Assembly: GCA_038109305.1 (NCBI GenBank)
Contig: JAYNIR010000003.1
Span: 62,001 to 126,000 of the forward strand
Direction: 5' to 3'
Source: UBA1479 sp038109305
Lineage (GTDB): Bacteria; Pseudomonadota; Alphaproteobacteria; Rhodospirillales; Casp-alpha2
DNA length: 64,000 bases
A program made the translations under genes and the position numbers. This document shows positions 60,424-64,000 of this stretch, one piece after another. The stretch's first letter is position 1; each line of letters opens with the position of its first letter. Below the pieces are notes generated by a model, which worked only from the letters and a program-made list of their open reading frames with translations, was not told where the DNA came from and made no database searches.

Positions 60424-60884
60424 GTCTGTCTCACTATCATGGCGGAAAAAACAGCTTCCGCCTTTAGGACGCCGTCTACGATGGCCTGTCCCTTGAATTT
60501 CCAGACATTGCCGCGGTTTTGAATGCTTTCCACTTCAATTCGGAGCGTGTCGCCCGGGACAACGGGTTTTCGGAACCGGGCGCTGTCGACTGTCATGAAA
60601 TACACAAGGGCGCCATCGGCATTATCCAATCCGACCTTCACGATAATGCCCGCGGTCTGCGCCATCGCTTCGATGATCAATACGCCCGGCATGATCGGGT
60701 GACCGGGGAAATGCCCTTCGAAAAACGGCTCGTTGATCGTCACATTCTTGATGCCGACGCCGCTTTTCAACGGGCTGACATCAAGCATCCTATCGACCAG
60801 GAGGAACGGATACCTGTGTGGAATCAATTCCATGATCTTATTGATATCGAGATCCATGGTCTCGGCGGTCGTTTCCGAATCCAT
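60420..60884 (-). CDS. fabZ: 3-hydroxyacyl-[acyl-carrier-protein] dehydratase FabZ
   Basis: Dehydrates 3-hydroxyacyl-ACP in fatty acid elongation and competes with LpxA for 3-hydroxyacyl-ACP. Hot-dog fold with IMELIPHRYPFLLVDRMLDV (about 16-35), the catalytic region NEPFFEGHFPGHPIMPGVLI (about 51-70) with His, and EAMAQTAGIIV with Glu. Length is 154 residues. It lies between lpxD (15 bases upstream) and lpxA (four-base overlap), the standard order. Confidence 0.95.
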   Translation of the reverse strand: MDSETTAETMDLDINKIMELIPHRYPFLLVDRMLDVSPLKSGVGIKNVTINEPFFEGHFPGHPIMPGVLIIEAMAQTAGIIVKVGLDNADGALVYFMTVDSARFRKPVVPGDTLRIEVESIQNRGNVWKFKGQAIVDGVLKAEAVFSAMIVRQT

Positions 60885-60899
60885 CCTTGCCGGTCTCCG

Positions 60900-61913
60900 C
60901 TACTTCTTCGCCAATTTCGCCAGGACGGCTGATTCCTTCAGCCAGTCCCGCATGTTCCTTGCCGGCGACCCCCCGATCGTCGCGCCGGGCGGCACGTCCT
61001 TGACGACGCCGCTTTGTCCCGCAATCCGTGACTTGTCGCCGATTTTCAGGTGTCCGGTCAATCCCGCCTGTCCGCCGATCATGACGAAATCGCCGACGTG
61101 GGTGCTGCCGGAAACGCCGGCCTGAGACACGATGATGCATCCACGCCCAATGCGCACGTTGTGGCCGACCTGAACCAGATTGTCGATTTTCGTGCCCGCG
61201 CCGATCACCGTATCCGGCCCGGCACCCCGGTCGACGGTTGAATTGGCGCCGATTTCGACATCGCTTTCAATGAGAACGCGGCCCAATTGCGGAACCTTCC
61301 TGTGGCCTTCGGCCGACAATGCGAAGCCAAATCCGTCCTGACCTATGCACACGCCCGGATGAAGAATGCAGCGGTCGCCGATCACGCAGTACTGTAACAC
61401 GGTATTGGCACCGATGTGGCAGTCGGCGCCGACCTCGACATTGGGGCCGATGACCGCGTTGGCGCCGATCACCGAGCCAGGGCCGATCTTGGCACCGTCC
61501 GAAATAACCGCGCCGGCGTCGATGCGGGAGGTGTCCGGCACGTCCGCGCCGGCGTCGATCACGGCATGAGGCGACCGGCCCGGCGTGACCGCGGGCGGCG
61601 GATAGAACAAGGATGCCGCCGCGGCATAAGCCAGATAAGGGTCCTTGGCGATGAGGACGGCGGCCGTGGCCGGCGCCCGTGCGGCAAGCTCTTCACCCGC
61701 GATCACCGCAGCGGCAGAGGTCGTAAGGAACGCACCGATGTATTTCCGGTTGTCGATAAACGACAGATGCCCCTCGCCCGCAGAGGCCAGCGCAATTACG
61801 TCTTCAATCATCAGGTTCGCGTCCGCCTCGTCTTTAAGGCGTCCACCGACGGACTTTGCGATTTCGCTCAACGAGAACGGCCCGGCCCGCTTGAAAAATC
61901 TGAGGTCGGCCAT
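60900..61913 (-). CDS. lpxD: UDP-3-O-(3-hydroxyacyl)glucosamine N-acyltransferase
   Basis: Third step of lipid A synthesis. N-terminal uridine-binding domain (about 1-105, with EGHLSFIDNRKY), central hexapeptide beta-helix (about 110-310) with the catalytic-His region NLVQVGHNVRIGRGCIIVSQ (about 245-264), and a C-terminal helix. Length is 337 residues. It is nine bases downstream of skp and 15 bases upstream of fabZ. Confidence 0.95.
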   Translation of the reverse strand: MADLRFFKRAGPFSLSEIAKSVGGRLKDEADANLMIEDVIALASAGEGHLSFIDNRKYIGAFLTTSAAAVIAGEELAARAPATAAVLIAKDPYLAYAAAASLFYPPPAVTPGRSPHAVIDAGADVPDTSRIDAGAVISDGAKIGPGSVIGANAVIGPNVEVGADCHIGANTVLQYCVIGDRCILHPGVCIGQDGFGFALSAEGHRKVPQLGRVLIESDVEIGANSTVDRGAGPDTVIGAGTKIDNLVQVGHNVRIGRGCIIVSQAGVSGSTHVGDFVMIGGQAGLTGHLKIGDKSRIAGQSGVVKDVPPGATIGGSPARNMRDWLKESAVLAKLAKK

Positions 61914-61922
61914 GGATGAAGT

Positions 61923-62537
61923 CTACTTCGGCTCGGTGACTTTTACCGCCGGCAAACGTTTGTCGAGGCGGGCAAGAACCTCCGGCGTAATCTCGATCGG
62001 CGGGTGAACGACGATGGTCGCCGTTTTGCGGAAGATCATGCCGTAACTCCGCTCGTTCGCCAGTTCGACGACGATCTGGTTGTAGACCTTTTGAACCTGT
62101 AGCACAGTTTCGGCATTGGCGCGTTCAAGCTGTTGGTTGCGGGTCTGCACCAATTTTTGAACTTCGGCGACGCGCTGGTCGAATTTTCGCCGTTCCGCGT
62201 CAAACGCGTCTGGCGCGAGGATCGAGCGCTGGCGTCGAAGTTCTTCGTTGGCGGTTCGCAGTTCGCCCTGTTTTTTCTCGATCTCGCCTTCGAATTTCTT
62301 ACGCATCGCGGTCAGCTGGTCGCGCGCGCTCTTCATCGATTTGGCTTCCCGCAAAATGCGCTGTTCATCCAACACGGCGACGTTGGTCGCCTTGCGCGGC
62401 GAGCCCTGGGCGGCCGGTGCCGTGGCCTTGGGCGCCGCGCCCGGGGGTTGAGGCTGTTGCGCCTGACCGTCCGCGCCATTCACAAACAGCAAAGAAAAGA
62501 AAAGCGCAGCGGACAGAATTTTCATCTTAAAAAACAC
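61923..62537 (-). CDS. OmpH/Skp family periplasmic chaperone
   Basis: Holdase that carries unfolded outer membrane proteins to BamA. A signal peptide (about 1-25) is followed by an Ala/Pro/Gln-rich stretch and the Skp core: NVAVLDEQRILREAKSMKSA (about 52-71), long charged coiled-coil tentacles (about 70-165), and QKVYNQIVVELANERSYGMI. GTG 62537 is the likely start, because AGGAG (62544-62548) lies six bases upstream of it; the ATG four codons later is too far from that site. Length is 204 residues. Confidence 0.88.
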   Translation of the reverse strand: MFFKMKILSAALFFSLLFVNGADGQAQQPQPPGAAPKATAPAAQGSPRKATNVAVLDEQRILREAKSMKSARDQLTAMRKKFEGEIEKKQGELRTANEELRRQRSILAPDAFDAERRKFDQRVAEVQKLVQTRNQQLERANAETVLQVQKVYNQIVVELANERSYGMIFRKTATIVVHPPIEITPEVLARLDKRLPAVKVTEPK

Positions 62538-62546
62538 AAGAAACTC

Positions 62547-64000
62547 CTAGAACCGGGTGCCGAAGTTGACGCGCAGGACTTCCGTCTCGTCAAAACCTTC
62601 CTTGAGGAACGGCAGCCCTAGATCAATGCCGAGCGGACCGAACGGTGATTTCCACGTGAGCCCGACGCCGACGGACGCGCGCAAGGAGCCCGTATCCTCG
62701 ACGTTGGAGCGCGTTGTCGCAATACCACCGGCGCTGCCGAGATCGGTGAAGGCGCGCCCGGTCAAACCGAATTCAGCAGGCAGGCCAAGCGGAAATCCCA
62801 ATTCGATCGATCCGGTATATTTCCATTCCGCGCCAAGCGAGTCGTCCGTCGACGTATCGCGTGGACCGATGCCGCCGCTGGAAAAACCACGCAAGTCGCG
62901 GCCACCGACAAAAAACCGTTCAGACAAACGCACACCGCCGGAGTACGCAACGATATAGCCCGCGCGGCCGCCAACGGTCAGCGTGTACTTAGGCCACGGC
63001 GACCAGATATAGGCGGCAACCAAGCGGTTGGCGGCACTGTGCACGTCCCCGCCGAGGCCGGCGAGCGTGCTGTCAAGACTGATGAGGGAGCCCTTGGTCG
63101 GGCTCAACCGGCTATCACGCGTGTCGTAAGAGATGATGTGAGATATCTGGGAAATCAGATTCTGGCCGGCTTCGTCCTGAATGACCGGCGACGCCGATGT
63201 CGCGACGTCGGCGATTTTTTCCGAGCGAAGTTCGTAGAGCCAGGATTGACGGACGAATTCGTTCAGCGGATATCCGGCACGAAGCCTGAAACCGGTTCGT
63301 TTACGGTCGAACGAACTGAAATCCTGCAGGTCCTCGGTGATGGTGAACGCGTCGATCCCGGCCGTAACGTCGCGATTCAGAAAATAGGGTTCAGTGAACT
63401 TCACGTCGATTTCACTGCGGCGGGACGCGATGATCACACGAAGGCCCAGGTCCCGGCCCGTGCCAAGCAAGTTGCGCTCCCGAAGCCCGAAGTCACCCAA
63501 TATGCCCTGCTCGGTCGAAAACCCAGCGCCAAGCGAAATCGAACCCGTCGATTTTTCGGCAACGGTCACATTGACCACCGCTTTGTCGGGCGCGCTGCCG
63601 GGCGCGGTTTCCAAATCGATCTTTTCGAAGAAATCCAAATTCTGAATGCGGGTCCGGGACCGGCGCAGCTTGGCGGTCATAAACGCATCGCCCTCAACCA
63701 GCCGGAATTCCCGCCGGATGACGTTGTCCTTTGTTCGAACGTTGCCTTGGATGTTGATACGCTCGACGAAGACCCTGGGGCCTTCGTTGATTTCGAAAAC
63801 CACGTCTATGGTTAGCTTCTCACGGTCACGGTTCAACCGGGGGCGCACTTCGACAAACGCGAAGCCCAGCCTGGAAGCGGCGTCGGTCAGACGCTGGATC
63901 GATTCGTCGACTTCGCTCGCGTCGTACCAGTCGCCGGCTTCGGCCTCGACCGCCTTTTTCACCTTTTCCGGATCCAGGCCCTTGATCGTCGTCACCACGT
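62547..64000 (-). CDS. bamA: Outer membrane assembly factor BamA, C-terminal part
   Basis: Central pore of the Bam complex that inserts beta-barrel proteins. Only the last about 484 codons are in the window; the 5' end runs past base 64000. The visible part starts in a POTRA domain, continues with another (VVFEINEGPRVFVERINIQG, FDFFEKI-like), then the 16-strand barrel. The barrel contains the conserved RGFSSGGIGPRD segment and ends VLRVNFGTRF with the terminal Phe signal. It heads the bamA-skp-lpxD-fabZ-lpxA-lpxI-lpxB series. Confidence 0.93.
   Translation of the reverse strand, partial: VVTTIKGLDPEKVKKAVEAEAGDWYDASEVDESIQRLTDAASRLGFAFVEVRPRLNRDREKLTIDVVFEINEGPRVFVERINIQGNVRTKDNVIRREFRLVEGDAFMTAKLRRSRTRIQNLDFFEKIDLETAPGSAPDKAVVNVTVAEKSTGSISLGAGFSTEQGILGDFGLRERNLLGTGRDLGLRVIIASRRSEIDVKFTEPYFLNRDVTAGIDAFTITEDLQDFSSFDRKRTGFRLRAGYPLNEFVRQSWLYELRSEKIADVATSASPVIQDEAGQNLISQISHIISYDTRDSRLSPTKGSLISLDSTLAGLGGDVHSAANRLVAAYIWSPWPKYTLTVGGRAGYIVAYSGGVRLSERFFVGGRDLRGFSSGGIGPRDTSTDDSLGAEWKYTGSIELGFPLGLPAEFGLTGRAFTDLGSAGGIATTRSNVEDTGSLRASVGVGLTWKSPFGPLGIDLGLPFLKEGFDETEVLRVNFGTRF

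Noticed and set aside
1..64000. tRNA, rRNA, CRISPR arrays, insertion sequences, prophage genes and riboswitches.
   Set aside because: Intergenic regions were read on both strands and none of these could be recognised; small RNAs without obvious structure may be missed.

Overview
The window is 64 kb of GC-rich, gene-dense chromosome from an alphaproteobacterium, most likely of the Rhodospirillales or a related order. This rests on gene content and order, because no rRNA is present: a single bifunctional Rsh (SpoT/RelA type), LpxI instead of LpxH, a lipoyl domain fused to pyruvate dehydrogenase E1 beta, an SOS box of the GAAC-N7-GAAC type, and the blocks rpoZ-rsh-pdxJ-acpS-lepB-rnc-era-recO-parC, pyrG-kdsA-eno-ftsB-pdhABC-lpd-lipA-coq10 and trp-moaC-moeA-lexA-(comEC)-gltX-gltA-lpxB. 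No tRNA, rRNA, CRISPR array, phage or insertion sequence was seen.

Layout. 1-9.5 kb (minus): a cluster for stringent response, RNA processing, lipid and cofactor synthesis, repair and topoisomerase IV. 9.5-16.2 kb: a mixed stretch with a broken intradiol dioxygenase, folK, an overlapping NYN nuclease/uracil-DNA glycosylase pair, a DUF4169 protein, a GST, a crotonase lacking the usual catalytic glutamates, smpB and dapA. 16.3-24.1 kb: lytic transglycosylase, a HAD/hydrolase/dehydratase operon, a bactofilin overlapping its M23 peptidase, pgpA and a CinA-type amidase. 24.2-28.4 kb: an accessory block with a frameshifted membrane-anchored gene, an intact thioredoxin-TolC-short-adaptor operon and a kinase pseudogene with two in-frame stops. 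28.4-41.7 kb (minus): coq10, lipA, lpd, pdhCBA, two small alpha/beta-barrel genes coupled to ftsB, eno, kdsA, pyrG, secG, tpiA. 41.9-57.6 kb (mainly plus): ppiD, trpE, then a reverse-strand insert (polysaccharide deacetylase, copper ATPase), then trpGDC, moaC, moeA, lexA with an SOS box, a collapsed comEC, gltX, gltA. 57.6-64 kb (minus): bamA (cut by the window end), skp, lpxD, fabZ, lpxA, lpxI, lpxB.

Working together: enolase, the complete PDH complex, its lipoate synthase and citrate synthase carry carbon from glycolysis into the TCA cycle. BamA, Skp, LpxD/FabZ/LpxA/LpxI/LpxB and KdsA build the outer membrane. PpiD, SecG and LepB serve export. Bactofilin, M23 peptidase, Slt and FtsB serve the wall and division.

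The main unusual signal is gene decay at accessory junctions in otherwise intact core blocks: comEC reduced to its two ends plus a stop, a kinase with two in-frame stops, an intradiol dioxygenase with a frameshift and a lost iron ligand, and a small membrane gene with a C-run frameshift. The best candidate for an undescribed functional unit is the thioredoxin-TolC-short-adaptor operon at 25.1-27.6 kb. All functional calls come from motif recognition by eye; no database search was possible.
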